From the NCBI GenBank assembly GCA_005406025.1, contig BGZK01000282.1, positions 455,424-519,423 on the forward strand: a stretch of DNA of 64,000 nucleotides, in the 5' to 3' direction. The DNA is from Eumeta japonica (Eukaryota; Arthropoda; Insecta; Lepidoptera; Psychidae). Under the pieces are notes generated by a model, which saw only the letters and a list, made by a program, of their open reading frames with translations, had not been told where the DNA came from and searched no databases. Made by a program: the position numbers and the translations under genes. Positions 1 to 11,964 of this stretch are shown piece by piece. Every line of letters begins with the position of its first letter. Position 1 is the first letter of the stretch.

Positions 1-199
1 TGCTCTTCATGTTTCTTTCTAATTATTGTGTGAATATGTTCCGTAGTTGAATTTTTTTTCTACAACCTGCTTGTTCAGGAAGTTGATGTTTTTCAATGAA
101 TGGTGCAAGACGTTCCTTACGTCAGGAAGCAAATAATTCGTACATATTTGCTTGTAAACTGATTGGTCGATAGTTTCTAAAGCCAGCAGGATTAACTTT

Positions 200-1460
200 T
201 TTATATAACGACATTATATCCGATTACACCTATTCTTTGGGAAACTACCCATTGTATATCTTATTACACGAACTTGTTAAAGCTGACACGAATAAGTATT
301 TCCAGTTTTTGATGCTTCATTTGGTATGCCGTCTGGGCCATTGCTCTTCTAAGTTATTAGGTTATCTCTCCATTTTCTTTAATGCTTTACATTTTCAACA
401 TTTTCATAAGGTGGTAGAGTTTGGAATAAGTAGAAGAAGCTCTTGGTTTTGGTTTTTTGCTTTTAAGGATTAAGGATTACTATAAAATGCTGTTTATAAT
501 TTTATTATTATTGATCTGTTGAAAGTCTTTCTGTTAGTAGAATTTTCTTACAAATAAAGTGATTGTTTACAACTATTAAGAATTATAAAACCTTCTTTTA
601 AACTTCCTGACTTTTCTAAAAATTGCTTTATTACTTTTATTCTGTTATTCTAACGATGATTTCTAATCAATTCATAAATATATATGTATTTCTTTATAAA
701 TAACAACGCTCTTTCTTCTCTTCTACAGAAAAGTAGCTTTTGTTGGTAAATCTTCTTGTTATAATACATTTAATCTCGCTCTTAATTATGCTTCTTTGTT
801 TTGGGTTTTCGGTTTCGATCAAATTAGGACTACCCGATAGAGATCATTTATTTTTATTGTAGTATGATTCTATGCTTTCGTTTCTACACTATTCATGTTA
901 TTTATTCTTCTACTTAAAGCTTCAACGAATTGTTGTTTCTCTTCTATTGTGTTTAATGTAATGATATTATTCTTATACGTAACTTTACGTTATTACTTAC
1001 TGTTCGAAAATAAAATAGTGCTTCTTATAAATCGATGATAACTAGGGAATAACAATGTATTTACTTCTGCAATATTTGTAATATTTTCTTTATTACTAGG
1101 AAGTATGTCATCGATCTTACTTTTTTTAAGTGAAAGTCGTGTCCAAATATATTTGGTATTCTTTTTAAATAAGCTGTTTATTGTGAATTAATTATTTTCT
1201 CCAACAAATCCAGTAACTTTTTGTTCCTTTTCCTGCACCAAAATCAAACCAATATTTTTTTGCCGACGAGATTTTGTCCGACACAAGCTTTAAAATCGCC
1301 CAAAATGTAAAGATGTTTGTTGTATTGTTCCATAGTTTTTAGGAATTTATCGTAGAATTTACTAATTTCGAGATCATTTGCCTCAATTGTAAGTGCGTAG
1401 ACATGAACTAATGAGAGCGAAATGTTTTTTCGCTTCAATGAGCATGTTCGTCCAGACATC
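200..1460 (-). mobile_element. RTE-type LINE fragment (endonuclease and start of RT)
   Basis: Degenerate non-LTR retrotransposon on the minus strand. At 1244-1459 the translation contains an apurinic-endonuclease segment with the conserved block YILGDFKACVGQ (normally GDFNA.VG) preceded by SLVHVYALTIEAND, the usual VYAPT segment. Just downstream, at about 1200-1245, a shifted frame gives FGAGKG..., the next endonuclease block. At about 302-345 the minus strand reads GPDGIPNEASKTG, the first block of the reverse transcriptase (GPDGIPNE.LK). Order and strand fit one element running right to left and probably continuing beyond the window. Frames are broken throughout, so it is dead. Assignment to the RTE type common in Lepidoptera rests on these motifs only. 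Confidence 0.75.
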
Positions 1461-1984
1461 CCAATAAAGTTTTTTATACTGAAATCAAGTGTTTTATTTT
1501 TAAAGAAAATTAATGCTGTACTGCCTTTTAGTTTCGCTAAAATAGCGTAATCTATGATTTTCGTCTCCTATTATATTGCATCCCGTCCTTCTTATTAACT
1601 TTTGGATAAATTGACTTATAATTTATAATATATGAAATTCGTAATACAATAAACGAGATGACTTGTATTATATAAACAAGTTGAAAGTACTGATTAAAAA
1701 ATAAAACATTTGAATCAGAATTTTGATTGCTTGAATTTTTAGTAGCTTCATACCTACTGGTTAATTGTGTCATGGCATATTACTGAAAATTAAAGAGTGG
1801 TTTAGTGGTTTTGACTTATAATTTAATTTATATAGTATAAAAAAGGGACAAGCTAATTCGCACAGATATGACATATATTTAGTGTTGCCGTGAAGAAAGC
1901 TAATGTGGCGCCTTAAGTGTAAGTTTTTTAGTTTCCTGGTTATTGTTTACATTTTTTGTATGAGGTATTTTTAGTTAACGCAGT
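1461..1984. other. No recognised feature
   Basis: AT-rich sequence between the LINE fragment and a duplicated block. The only open frame (1552-1773, minus) has low-complexity composition and no family resemblance I can see. Confidence 0.5.
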
Positions 1985-2210
1985 TCCTGTGTAAATGATC
2001 TGAACAAGTGACAGCAAATGGTTTTCCAATTACGGAAATTCATCACCTAAAAATTTTTTAGTAATCGTTACAGCGAATGAGGTTGAGAATTTTGTGTAGC
2101 ACATTTATGTATTTTGTCCCGTAATTTTTGATTTGTTTATTATGCAAAGTAGCATTTCAAATATTTATCCATTTCCAAATATCTCTATCTATCTATATAT
2201 TGACAGGTAT
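1985..2210. repeat. Duplicated block, part 1 (3' of GrA exon 1)
   Basis: About 220 bp matching 40600-40795 over most of its length. Shared stretches include 'gattgagcattt'-like and 'caaagtagcatttcaaatat' segments. In the second location it lies directly beside the partner of 4180-4480, whereas here Gr exon 1 and other repeats lie between the two halves. Reading GrA on the minus strand, this block would fall in its first intron. Confidence 0.7.
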
Positions 2211-2419
2211 ATTAATTTTTACTTATAAAGATATAGGTTTCAGAAGAAATTTTTAAAGTAAAAGATCACTAATTTAAAAAATTATTGCTTTTATTAATTA
2301 ACTCCCCGCATTGCCAATTTATATACCGATGAATTGAGCGCGTTCGCCATACATTAAACGTTCTCACGTTTTGTTTTTAAGTAGTTTCACAGTTCTAGAA
2401 AATAGACAGATTTTATATT

Positions 2420-3400
2420 TTTACTAGCCGGGCCGGCAGATGTTGTCTGCCCTTTCTTGTGGGTGGCTTGCCCATATAGCTAATGTTTGCTGCTCCGTCA
2501 ACATATACATAGAATAATTTTGTTCATCTTTTATATCCATCGATGTCAATCTTAAGCCCGGTCTCGCTTTTGATTGTGATCCAGTTCCCGTTTTTGATTC
2601 TGTTTCCGTCCCCCTTACAATTCTCATTCCGCTATCAATTACAATTCTGATTTGGACGAAGCTGAAAATTAACAATTCCTTCATTTTTTGCATTTCGATC
2701 CCAATTAGGTTTCGATTCTGCTGGCGATCTCATCCTCAATTTCGACTTCGATCTTGTTGTCAAATTCGGACCCGGTCCTGGCTCTGGATTTTGTTCCCCG
2801 TCTCGTTTTCAATTTCAATACTGCTACCAGTATAGGTCTTAAAATATTTTAAATTTAATGTGGTGCGAATTGGTAAGTGATATTTTTGTTGTGAAATTAA
2901 AATTTGTGTTTGTGTGTATTTTTGGATGAGAAATCTGAAAAAAAATATAAAAAATATTCACTAAAAAATTTAAAAATGTACATGACAACTCCGCTACACA
3001 TCAGAATATAAACTATCCTATCTCTCAAGTTGGACCAAATCACATATAAATTCCTAGTTTAATGAAGATCGGTTGAGTTTTTTTAGAGTTTATCATGGAC
3101 AAACATCGTGACAATGGATTTTTATATGTAAAGATTAATCGAACGAAAATATATGACGCATGTGTCAACATAATGGATGTTATAAAAATAATAACGGATC
3201 TACAGTAGGACTGTCATTTATAGTCAAAAAAAATTAAACAAAAAAAAATCTGTTAAACCGATCGCTACAACCTTCACAGCTAGGCTAATTTTAAGATTAC
3301 TTGAAAATTTCATCAAAATAGGTCCGGCTATTTAGGAGTACAAAAAGAACGTACATACATACACAAGTCGACTTTTATAAATATGGTTTTTATTAATATT
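2420..3400. repeat. Dispersed repeat cluster in the former GrA intron
   Basis: Non-coding repeat material. The start (about 2426-2480) resembles the 'actag...' end of lepidopteran dispersed elements. 2530-2830 is a degenerate short-period repeat rich in 'gatctcgattc'-like words, compositionally similar to 48090-48270. 2990-3350 contains, on the minus strand, the 'cgatgtttgtccatgataaactc' type of sequence seen in interspersed repeats. The open frame at 2424-2693 (minus) is a by-product of the repeat and is not called. Confidence 0.45.
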
Positions 3401-3489
3401 CATGGCATAAAGCAAAAAGATAATGACATTGAACAGTATTATGTAACTTATTCAATGTTGACGCTGCTTAGAAGTCTATAATCACTTAC

Positions 3490-4133
3490 CAAATTTGTTA
3501 TTACTCCTTGCGTTGACTTGAAACAATCCAAAAGTTTCCAATACGCAGATAAGTAGTAAGTCCATCTTTTGATTTTGACAGTTCTTATAAAAGTTCCTTT
3601 TGATAACTCTTCTAATTTTTTACTTAAGGTGATCATTTGCAATAAAACGAGACTTAAAATAATTAATGTCGGAATATGACCGATATCTATAGCAGCTAAG
3701 CTGAAACTTGGGGTCAACAAAATCTTTAAGTGGCACTTGTCAGACAAAAAATAACAAAAGTTTGCAGCGAATAGTGCTTTTGTGATTAAAATCCAAACTA
3801 TAGTAAAGCTACAAACAGTATATACGGTTCTAGTTTTTTTTTCATTGATACCCAGAATGTAATTGGCATTTTTAATATCACGACAAAATTCAGTAAAATA
3901 CTTCTCCTCGGTAAAAAGACACACTAAAATATTGAATATGAATTGAATGTTGATAAAGATATAAATTATTAAATAAGTATTGTGCAAATCATAAATCCAG
4001 TATAAAGTTGCATACGGAATTAACACAATGCCGAGTAAAACGCAATAAGCCTTTGCCAAAGGCGAAGAATTCGGTTTTCATTAAAATGAAAGTAGTAACA
4101 GAAGAAAAGCCTCGCGTATAAGATGAACCTCAT
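3490..4133 (-). pseudogene. Gustatory receptor GrA, exon 1 only, frameshifted
   Basis: First exon of a seven-transmembrane insect gustatory receptor. From the ATG at 4133 the frame gives RLFFCYYF, matching RLIFCYYF in GrB and GrC, then must shift near 4050-4057 into the frame that runs to 3490. That frame carries several hydrophobic segments and ends ...TYYLSAYWKLLDCFKSTQGV, equivalent to NYLNVYWRLLDSFKATEKI in GrB. The exon ends at a good donor (gtaagt) in phase 0, exactly as in GrB and GrC. I find no exon 2, 3 or 4 downstream to the window edge; that space holds repeats and a LINE. It is therefore a broken remnant missing the last quarter of the protein, including TM7 and the TY-x5-QF motif. 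An in-frame stop lies just upstream of the ATG. Confidence 0.85.
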
Positions 4134-4179
4134 TTTTACGATTTAACGAAGTCAAAGATTGCTGATCGTTTTGGTATCA

Positions 4180-4475
4180 ACAAATGTAAACTGCAGTGTC
4201 CCTCACTGTGGTGAATGTGTTTTTCAGTTAACGACTTTTCGAATACAAATGGTTAAATTAATATAAGTGCTTAAGTACTGTACAATGTTTCCATCAATTA
4301 CGTAAACGAACAAATACAGTTGTGAAAGCTCGTGATGAAATAACATTTTGGTAGAATCTTGATAAATTTAACTTATACATACATCAGTCATTAAATCAAC
4401 TTTCAAAAGGTTTAACTATTTATTGACTCATGGTGAACTATTACATTATTTTATTTTTTGTCTTTGACTACAATA

Positions 4476-4480
<5 letters not shown>
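4180..4480. repeat. Duplicated block, part 2 (5' flank of GrA)
   Basis: About 300 bp matching 40861-41150, for example 'ctcactgtg.tgaatgtgt' and 'aagtgcttaag.actgtaca', continuing to a 'ttgactacaata.ctttt' motif. It lies immediately 5' of GrA exon 1 on the minus strand. Together with 1985-2210 it shows that this locus and the sequence upstream of GrD share ancestry. Confidence 0.75.

Positions 4481-4523
<43 letters not shown>
4480..4523. repeat. (TA)n microsatellite
   Basis: About 22 uninterrupted TA units at the outer edge of the duplicated block. Confidence 0.95.
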
Positions 4524-4526
<3 letters not shown>

Positions 4527-4559
4527 TTATTTGACGGTCGTAACAAATAAGTAACACTT

Positions 4560-4900
4560 AAAAAAAAATGAAAGGTCGTGATTCGGACCTTAGGAGAGTC
4601 ACCTTAAAATCAAAGGATGTGGTCAAAGACAAATCGGGTTTGTCGTTGTTGTCGCAGGTGACCCGCGTGGAGAGTTCTAGGTCCAAGTCCCCCAATTTGG
4701 AATAAAATGATTGTAGGATGGTGTGCCTCAGCAGTAGAGTGAGGAGGATTTGAGGGAACTATAATAACGTGGAAAATGTATAGAACCGCTTTTACGCATA
4801 TCAACGATTTTTGTTTTGGATCTTTCGAGTTGATGCGGCACAGCAATGTCTTAAAAAGTACAATACTACGTAATTTACTTAAATATTTTATTGCAACATA
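4560..4900. other. Possible SINE-like repeat
   Basis: Less AT-rich than its surroundings. Around 4655-4695 there is a stretch resembling a Pol III B box ('ggtccaagtcc' against GGTTCGAATCC), as in tRNA-derived SINEs. No clear A box or target duplication was found. The short open frames on both strands have no recognisable similarity. Confidence 0.25.
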
Positions 4901-5109
4901 TGCATTCTACATCTATATGTATATATACATGTGGGATTGGTCGGCTATGAATAGAATGGTGGGCAAATAAAAGATGGTACTTTAACCAACACTATTTTTA
5001 CTATATTAATTATCTCCGCTTTCCAGTATAAAACATCACTCATTTGCCGACATCTTTATTCATAGACAATGAATCCCATATGTATATATACATATATTTA
5101 GTGAGTATG

Positions 5110-5335
5110 TGTGTGTGTGATGGAAAGGTCGGCAAAGGTCGTCCTAGAAAATTCTATGCAGACCATATTAGTGGCATATTAAAAAAGGGCCAAATTTTAG
5201 TCACCCGAAACCGACGAGCTTGCATGAAAAAATTGATGGATGTCAGTGAGGCAAGAGACATGTGCAAAGATCGTACTATGTGAAAATCTATAGTCTCTGC
5301 TTTTTCTTCTGGGGAAATAGGCGCGAGTTTTTATT
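5110..5335 (+). mobile_element. RTE-type LINE, C-terminal end of ORF
   Basis: Plus-strand remnant of the C-terminus of an RTE-type reverse transcriptase protein. The frame from about 5116 reads GKVGKGRPRKFYADHISG, then LKKGQILVTRNRRACMKKLM, then DVSEARDMCKDRTM, followed by TGA where the family has a Trp codon, and then KSIVSAFSSGE. This tail is the same type as at 43580-43710 and 15510-15560, but in the opposite orientation and better preserved. The rest of the element is missing, as expected from 5' truncation. Confidence 0.75.
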
Positions 5336-5339
5336 ATTA

Positions 5340-6045
5340 ATATTATCAATTTAATATTCGTTTGTTTGTTCGTTCGTTTATATTTTATACGATACATAGC
5401 GTACAAATTAATTAATATCAAACAAATACATATTAATTTTTTTATTTTATTTACTTTACGATATTTAGTTCACATCGAAACATATTATAAGAGTTTACAT
5501 ATTATCAGGTTTTTTGTCTGCCTGTCCGTTTATATCCTCTTCACGCGAGAACCACTTATTCGATTTACATGATTTTTTAATTCACAAGTATATTATATGG
5601 CAATTTAGATATATATTTTATTGCATAATGTACGAAATAATCGTGACAATAATGGTGAATCATTATGGAAAAAAGACACTTTTGAGGCGTTTAATTAACT
5701 TAAGCCAAGTAACCCATATATATATATATATATCAAATTAAAATATTATAAAATTGTAGAAAAATCTAAAAATCTATAACATATGTCTGTTTTATAAGGA
5801 TAATTCTTAACATGGAGTTTGGTCTTTAAAATAACACTCAATTTTCAAGGATGGAGAACTGATGGGCGTGGATTAAAAAATGTTGTATACAAAGAGGCCT
5901 TGGTATACATAAAATATATTTTTTCAAGCCATAAAACAAAATGTTCATGGAATACCTAAAACACCTAAAGGTGTGATTAGATTTACAATATTTGTTTATT
6001 ATTATTTATCTGATAATTAATATCTTCCAGTTAAAGTCTACTTTG
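5340..6045. other. AT-rich spacer, no gene seen
   Basis: Very AT-rich with a short TA tract near 5720-5733. The open frames here have biased composition only. Confidence 0.5.
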
Positions 6046-6589
6046 TTTATAAAAGTAAATCTATACAATAATTCTGCAGTCCATGCGAGCAAAGCCGCTG
6101 GAATAGTACTACTGCATGTAAAACGAGAATAACAGTTAATTTGATAACTATCCGTTCTGTTACAAAAAAAAAAATCAAAATCAAAAATATCTTTGTTTCG
6201 TAGGTAATGAAATTACATTTAAAATACGTAATTAATAAATTCGTTTCGACATTACCGCCCATTCCAAATGCTGATTCACCGAGAGAAGGATGGGCAAGAA
6301 ACTCAAGGTTTGCTCTTTTTACTCATCAATACACAGGATTTAAGAATATATAATTTAGTCGATATTTAAAAATAATATGAAATAACTTGATAGGCGAGCA
6401 GCACAATCCCAGGGGCTTTTTTCATTAAGATATTCCAACACGGTATAAGAACCCTTGCCTTCTTCTAACTTTCTTTTAACGAAGCGCTTAAACTTAGCAA
6501 ATGGCAAATTTTGAATTTCAGCTGGGATCTTATTTATTAATTTTACTTAGACGGGTCTCATGAGCAGCAATGTCGTTCTTATGTATGGT

Positions 6590-6840
6590 GTTAATGTTAT
6601 GCATGTTGCTCCTTTTTGGAACGATTCTATATTTCTCTTGACATATACCAGGTATTCGTGTATGTATTATGATACTGAGCTTAGGATATTAATTTCCTTA
6701 AATTTTTCTTTGAGAGATGTCATTGGTCCCAGATTATAAACAGTACGAACAGCTCGCTTCTGCAGCACGAAAATTATGTTTATATCGTCTGCGTGACCCC
6801 ATAACAAAATTTTATAGGTCATAAAACTATGAAAAAAAAA
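6590..6840 (-). pseudogene. LINE protein, C-terminal domain
   Basis: Minus-strand frame starting MTYKILLWGHADDI, followed by VLQKRAVRTVYNLGPMTSLK and then FKEINILSSVS before a stop. This is the conserved domain after the reverse transcriptase in jockey-like elements (WG.A.....I..LQKRAVR.I). It joins, across the MITE at 6842-7295, to the RLVYFS segment near 7300. Confidence 0.8.
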
Positions 6841-6841
6841 T

Positions 6842-7295
6842 TGGTTGCCTGTAAAGTCGGTATACGGGCGAAAGTTTTACGTGACAACGACTTTGAATGG
6901 TAAAATCATTTTAATGTGAATATTCATTCGTATAGTAGGAAGAAGGATGAAATAATAGTAACAATTTAAAACATTTATTTATACAAAGAATTATATTTAA
7001 AACATTAATTTATACAAAGAATCTCGCACTGAATTTCATATTAACAAAATTTTATTTTTACCTTTACACATACATACGTATTTATATACAAATATACATA
7101 CAATAACTTGCAATACATTTGCAAGCTATGCACCAATTCTCTAGTGCGCGCGCGGTGACCGATCATAGTTGAGTGGGAGAGAGACGCAAGGCATTCGGCG
7201 GGCCTCTCTCGTTCGGTGACTCATCGTAACGTTACCGAGCGTTACACTTTTTCATAAGTGACTCCCAGCCGCAACCTAATTTAAGACGTTGTCAC
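6842..7295. mobile_element. MITE-like insertion inside the LINE
   Basis: About 450 bp that separates two parts of the LINE reading frame. Subterminal sequences are inverted and nearly identical: 'agttttacgtgacaacg' near the left end and the reverse complement of 'agttttgacgtgacaacg' near the right end. It has no coding capacity. The right half is GC-richer, with a 'gagagagacgcaagg' stretch. The target duplication could not be fixed from the sequence, so both ends are uncertain by some bases. Confidence 0.6.
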
Positions 7296-7299
7296 GTCA

Positions 7300-7666
7300 A
7301 AACTGAAATAAACTAGTCTCGCTGTGCTTTCGTCTGTAAGTCGCCGAATTCTTTTGACTGTATATGCTGTTGAACCAATTCTTTTCGCTAATCTCGTAAT
7401 ATGAGAATTCTAACGTAACTTAGAATCTAAAGTGAGACCAAGAAATAGGGTCGTGTCCACAATATCCAGTACCTCGTTTTATCATTACATTTGTGTCGAT
7501 TAATTTAGAATCAGATAAGGAAAATTTTACAACTTTTGTTTTCCTTTCATTGAACAGTAGATTATTAATACCAAAACCAATCAACGATTTCAGAGATGGT
7601 ACTGTTTACTTCGTCAAGAGCTGATTGATGCCTATCAATCATAAAAAGTGAGGAGGTATCATCAGC
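7300..7666 (-). pseudogene. LINE reverse transcriptase, C-terminal half
   Basis: From the copia junction the minus strand reads ADDTSSLFMIDRHQSALDEV, completing the FADD active site begun at 11965-11980. It then gives DWFGINNLLFNERKTKVVKF and, in a shifted frame, RLAKRIGSTAYTVKRIRRLT and ARLVYFS. These are the standard blocks after the catalytic motif in jockey-like reverse transcriptases. Confidence 0.85.
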
Positions 7667-7807
7667 TGTTAAATTTATATCTAAATAATCAACATTAAAT
7701 ACCGCTAGCGACATCTGTTGTCACTGATGTGAAAAATTATCTGTAGCATTCTAAAACTAAATAAATGTCAGTTCTTATTTGAATCGCAACGAGCTTGTTT
7801 TATTATA
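7667..7807 (+). repeat. Copia 5' LTR
   Basis: Begins TGTT and ends TTATTATA. It matches 11823-11964 except for one missing base near the start and about five substitutions. Confidence 0.93.
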
Positions 7808-7904
7808 GGAATGCGCCTAGAATTACGGTTTTATTCTCGTTAAGAACTTGCAAGTTAGTGCTGTATAAGTTTTTGTGGACTGAGAATACACTGTGCCGGA
7901 GAAA

Positions 7905-10900
7905 ATGAGTTCGAATTACGTTGTGAGCGTGCCTAAATTGAAAGGTCGCGAGAACTATCAGGAGTGGGCTTTCGCCGCGGAGAATTTTCTAGTACTGGAA
8001 GGAACTTCGGACTGCATCAAAGTTACGAATCCAAATGAAGCCGCAGCTGATGCGAAAACCAAGGCAAAATTGATTCTAACGATTGACTCGTCACTATATG
8101 TACATACTAAGTATGTCAAAAATACAAAGGAACAATGGGAAAAATTAAAGCATTTATTCGATGATTCAGGATTTAGAAGAAGGATCAGCTTGTTGAGAAC
8201 TTTAATATCAATTCGTCTTGAAAATTGGACATTTATGACGTCGTACGTAACTCAGATCATAGAAACGAGCCAAAAATTAAGTGGATCGGGCTTTCATATT
8301 AATGATGAGTAAGTAGGATCACTGCTTTTAGCTGGATTATCTGAAAAATATTCGCCAATGATTATGGCGATAGAACATTTAGGCATTAATATAACGGCCG
8401 ACGCCATTAAAATAAAATTGATGGACTTGGAGGAAGACAATGGTGACGTTAACGGGGCATTTGCGAGTTATCGAAAAAAACATGACGGCAATACCGGAAC
8501 CAGAAGTCAGTCGTCAACGTCAACGTCAATGTCAAAACAGAAAGTAATCAAATGTTACAAATGTAAACAAACGGGACCCTATCGTAATCAATGTCGCAAG
8601 GATTATGTAAAAGATTCATCAAATAACAAATCCAGTGAACGTAAACAAACAAATGCGTTCAGTACCGTGTTCCTAAATAGTGGTTTCTCCAGGAGTGATT
8701 GGTATATTGATTCAGGTGCTAGTGGCCATTTAACAGCGAATGAACATTGGATTACAAATGTGTCGAACAACCATACAGTCAAAGAAATTATTGTTGCGAA
8801 CAAAGAAAAAGTGTCTGTCAACTGCTCCGGTGACGTGAGATTAACAACATTGACAGATAACTGTGAGTATGATGTGGTCGTTGAAGGAGTATTATGTGTT
8901 CCTAGTTTGACCAAGAATCTTATCTCTGTAAGTCGATTGATCGCAAAAGGCAACAAGGTCCTGTTTAAAGATGATGGCTGTCAAATATTTAATAAGCGTA
9001 GTGAGCTAGTTGCTACAGCTTGCTTATTAAATGGAGTTTACAAGTTGAGGATGCCTGAAAGGCAACTGGCTGCAGTAGTGACCTCGAGCGAAATTTGGCA
9101 TCGCAGGCTTGGTCATGTCAACAATAACTATTTAAGTAAAATGCAGGAAGCTGTGGAAGGTCTTCTACTTGACAGAGAGGCAAAAATATCGAAGTCGTCA
9201 TGTATAGTGTGTTGCGAAGGGAAACCAAATCGTTTACCCTTTCCACGAAATGGAAATAGAAGTGATGATCTCCTGCACATAATGCATACGGATGTATGTG
9301 GGCCATTCAAGACTGTGTCGCTTGGTGGTTCCAGATATTTTATCTTATTTATTGATGACTATAGTCGCTACACATATATTTATTTTTTGAAGAATAAAAA
9401 TGAAGCTTTTGAATGTTTTCAAAAATACAAAGCTAAGGTAAAGAATAAATTAAACAGAAAAATTAAAATACTTAGGAGCGACAATGGAAAAGAATTTGTA
9501 AATAAAGAGTTTGATAATTATTTAAATAAAGCAGGAATAGTTCATCAGAAAAGCAATCCATATACACCAGAACAGAACGGCTTGGCAGAGAGATTTAATC
9601 GTACTGTGGTGGAAAAGGCAAGATGTCTGCTCTTCGATGCTGAAATGGATGAAAACTTTTGGGCTGAAGCAGCCAATACTGCTGTATACTTACAAAATAG
9701 GATAGTGTCGGCAAATTTGAATGGAACACCTTTTGAGATGTGGAATGGAGTAAAGCCAGATATTAGCCACTTAAAAGTATTTGGAAGTGTAATGATGATG
9801 CACATTCCAAAAGAGAAGCGCCTCAAATGGAATAAAAAGGCTGTAAAAGAGATTCTAGTTGGTTTTCCAGAGGATGTAAAAGGTTATCGAGTGTACAATC
9901 CAAGCACTAAGGATATCACAACAAGCCGTGATGTGATCATTATGGAAAATAACAAACAAATAGAAAGTGTAGTTCAGATTGAGGAAAATAAACAATCACA
10001 ATTCATTGAGGATTCAGTGGGAGACACATCATATGAATCAATAAGTGAAACTTTTCACGATAATGATGAGACTTATCTACCAGATGATTCTTCTGATGAC
10101 AGTGTGGAAAATGTTGTGAGTGTTAAAAGAAGTGGTTCCTCTAGGCAAAGAAAGCAGCCAGACAGGTATGGTCATTCTAATATGTGTTTAGAAAGCGGTG
10201 ATATTCAAAATGTTTGTGAACTTTCACTCGTTGAGGCCCTGAAAGCTCCAGAAAAAGAACAGTGGCTAGAGGCAATAAAGGACGAATTACAGTGTTTTGA
10301 TGATAATAATGCTTGGGAACTTACTGAAGCACCTAAAGATAGTATTTCACCTATACTGAAATGTAAATGGGTTTTGTGTAAGAAATATGATAGTGAAAGT
10401 AGGGTTAGGTTCCGTGCCAGACTTGTAGCTAAAGGTTTTTTGCAGAAACAAGGAGTAGATTATACGGAAACTTTCTCGCCTGTTGTGAGACATACAACAC
10501 TACGACTTTTATTTTCACTATCAGTCCAGTTAGATCTTTATGTTACACATTTAGACGTAAAAACTGCTTTTTTAAATGGTAACTTAGAGGAGAATATATA
10601 CATGCAAAAACCTGAATGTTTTGATTCCTCAGATAACTCTAAGAAAGTGTTAAAACTTAATAAAGCCATTTACGGGTTAAAACAGGCGTCCAGGGCCTTG
10701 AACAAAGAGGTAGATAGTTGTTTAATCGAAAATGGTTATAAGAAATCTAAATTAGAACCTTATATGTACACAAAAAATTTTGAAAATATTGTAACTATAG
10801 TGGCCCTCTATGTCGATGATGTTTTTATTTTCTCCAATGATAAAAAGGAAAGTGATAGCCTGAAGGAAATATTGTCAAATGAATTTCAAATTAAAGATTT

Positions 10901-11753
10901 AGGACAAGTAAAACAGTGTCTTGGATGAATGTTAAATTTGATAAAAAGGAAGGATCTGTTACTTTAAATCAAGAAAGTTACATTGATAGTTTATTAGAAA
11001 AATCTCAAATGACAGACTGTAAGACTGTTGAAACTCCCATGGAGACCAAATTAAATGTAAGCACTGGTCAAAATGTAATTAAACAAGTGCCCTATCAGCA
11101 ACTTATAGGTAGCTTAATATACCTGTCGATCTTAACCAGACCAGATATAACTTACTCAGTAAGTTATTGAAGTCAATTTAATATTTGTCATACTGATGAG
11201 CATTGGCATTATGCCAAGAGGATTTCGAAATAATTAAAGAAAACTAAATCGTTTGGTATTAAATATCGTAAGAACGGAAATAAAGAAATCAAAGGTTTTG
11301 CTGATGCTGATTGGGCAAACAATACATTGGATAGACGGTCATATACTGGTTATTGGTTTTTGTTATCTAATGGTGTAATTTCCAGGGAGTGTAAAAAACC
11401 AAAAACAATAGCTCTTTCAAGCTGTGAAGCGGAATACATAAGTATTTCAGAAGCATGTAAAGAAGCAATATATTTAAGAGCTTTGCAGTTTGAAATCACT
11501 AATAAAATGTATAATTTAAGTTTATTTAATGACAATCAGTGTGCACAGAAGTTGTCAATGAATCCAGTATTTCACAAAAAATCTAAACATATCGATGTGA
11601 AATATCATTTTGCTAGAGAGTGTGTTTCAAATAATATAGTAAAAATTATACTATTTATCGACTGCTGACATGCCCGCTGATTTGTTTACCAAAAGTTTGT
11701 GTGCCAAAAAGCATTATGCTTTTATGGATTTGTTGGGTTTGGTTATTGTGTAA
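7905..11753 (+). pseudogene. Copia Gag-Pol polyprotein, disabled
   Basis: Gag starts at the ATG at 7905. An in-frame TAA at 8310 interrupts gag, then one open frame runs to about 10924. In the 856-residue frame from 8358 I see a zinc knuckle at residues 66-79 (CYKCKQTGPYRNQC) whose His is Pro, protease DSGA at about 118, GAG-pre-integrase WHRRLGH at about 247, and an integrase core with HTD, RSDNGKEF and the catalytic Glu in GLAERFNR. The reverse transcriptase follows, from WVLCKK to YVDD. A frameshift near 10924 splits QCLG from MNVKF. RNase H follows, with stops at 11168 and about 11231, the blocks FADADWA and SSCEAEY, and another frameshift near 11655 before the terminal TAA at 11751. The life cycle would be cytoplasmic particles then nuclear integration, but this copy cannot make the full protein. 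Confidence 0.93.
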
Positions 11754-11822
11754 AATGTTATATACCTAATGTTTTTTTTTGGCATAAATGCTTGTGCTTA
11801 TGATTATTAGATATAGTGGGAG

Positions 11823-11964
11823 TGTTGAAATTTATATCTAAATAATCAACACTAAATACCGCTAGCGACATCTGTTGTCACTGATGTGAAAAACTATCTG
11901 TAGCATTCTAAAACTAAATAAATGTCAGTTCTCATTTGAATCACAACGAGCTTCTTTTATTATA
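11823..11964 (+). repeat. Copia 3' LTR
   Basis: 142 bp, begins TGTTG, preceded by a short polypurine tract and followed by the target duplication tcagc. Confidence 0.93.

Larger units (their letters stand above)
7667..11964 (+). mobile_element. Copia-type LTR retrotransposon
   Basis: Complete 4298 bp element with two LTRs of about 141 bp, a polypurine tract (agtgggag, 11815-11822) directly before the 3' LTR, and a 5 bp target duplication (tcagc at 7662-7666 and 11965-11969). Internal order is gag, protease, integrase, reverse transcriptase, RNase H, which is the Ty1/copia order. It sits in antisense orientation inside the LINE. The LTRs differ by about five substitutions and one indel, roughly 3.5 percent, so insertion is fairly recent compared with the LINE. 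The polyprotein carries several disabling changes. Confidence 0.95.

Noticed and set aside
2424..2693. 89-codon minus-strand frame
   Set aside because: Lies in a degenerate short-period repeat; similar frames arise in the related repeat at 48098-48328.
4640..4700. tRNA gene
   Set aside because: A B-box-like string is present, but no cloverleaf or A box could be built.
8603..9826. Minus-strand open frames under the copia polyprotein
   Set aside because: Shadows of the plus-strand gag-pol frame, whose motifs are unambiguous.
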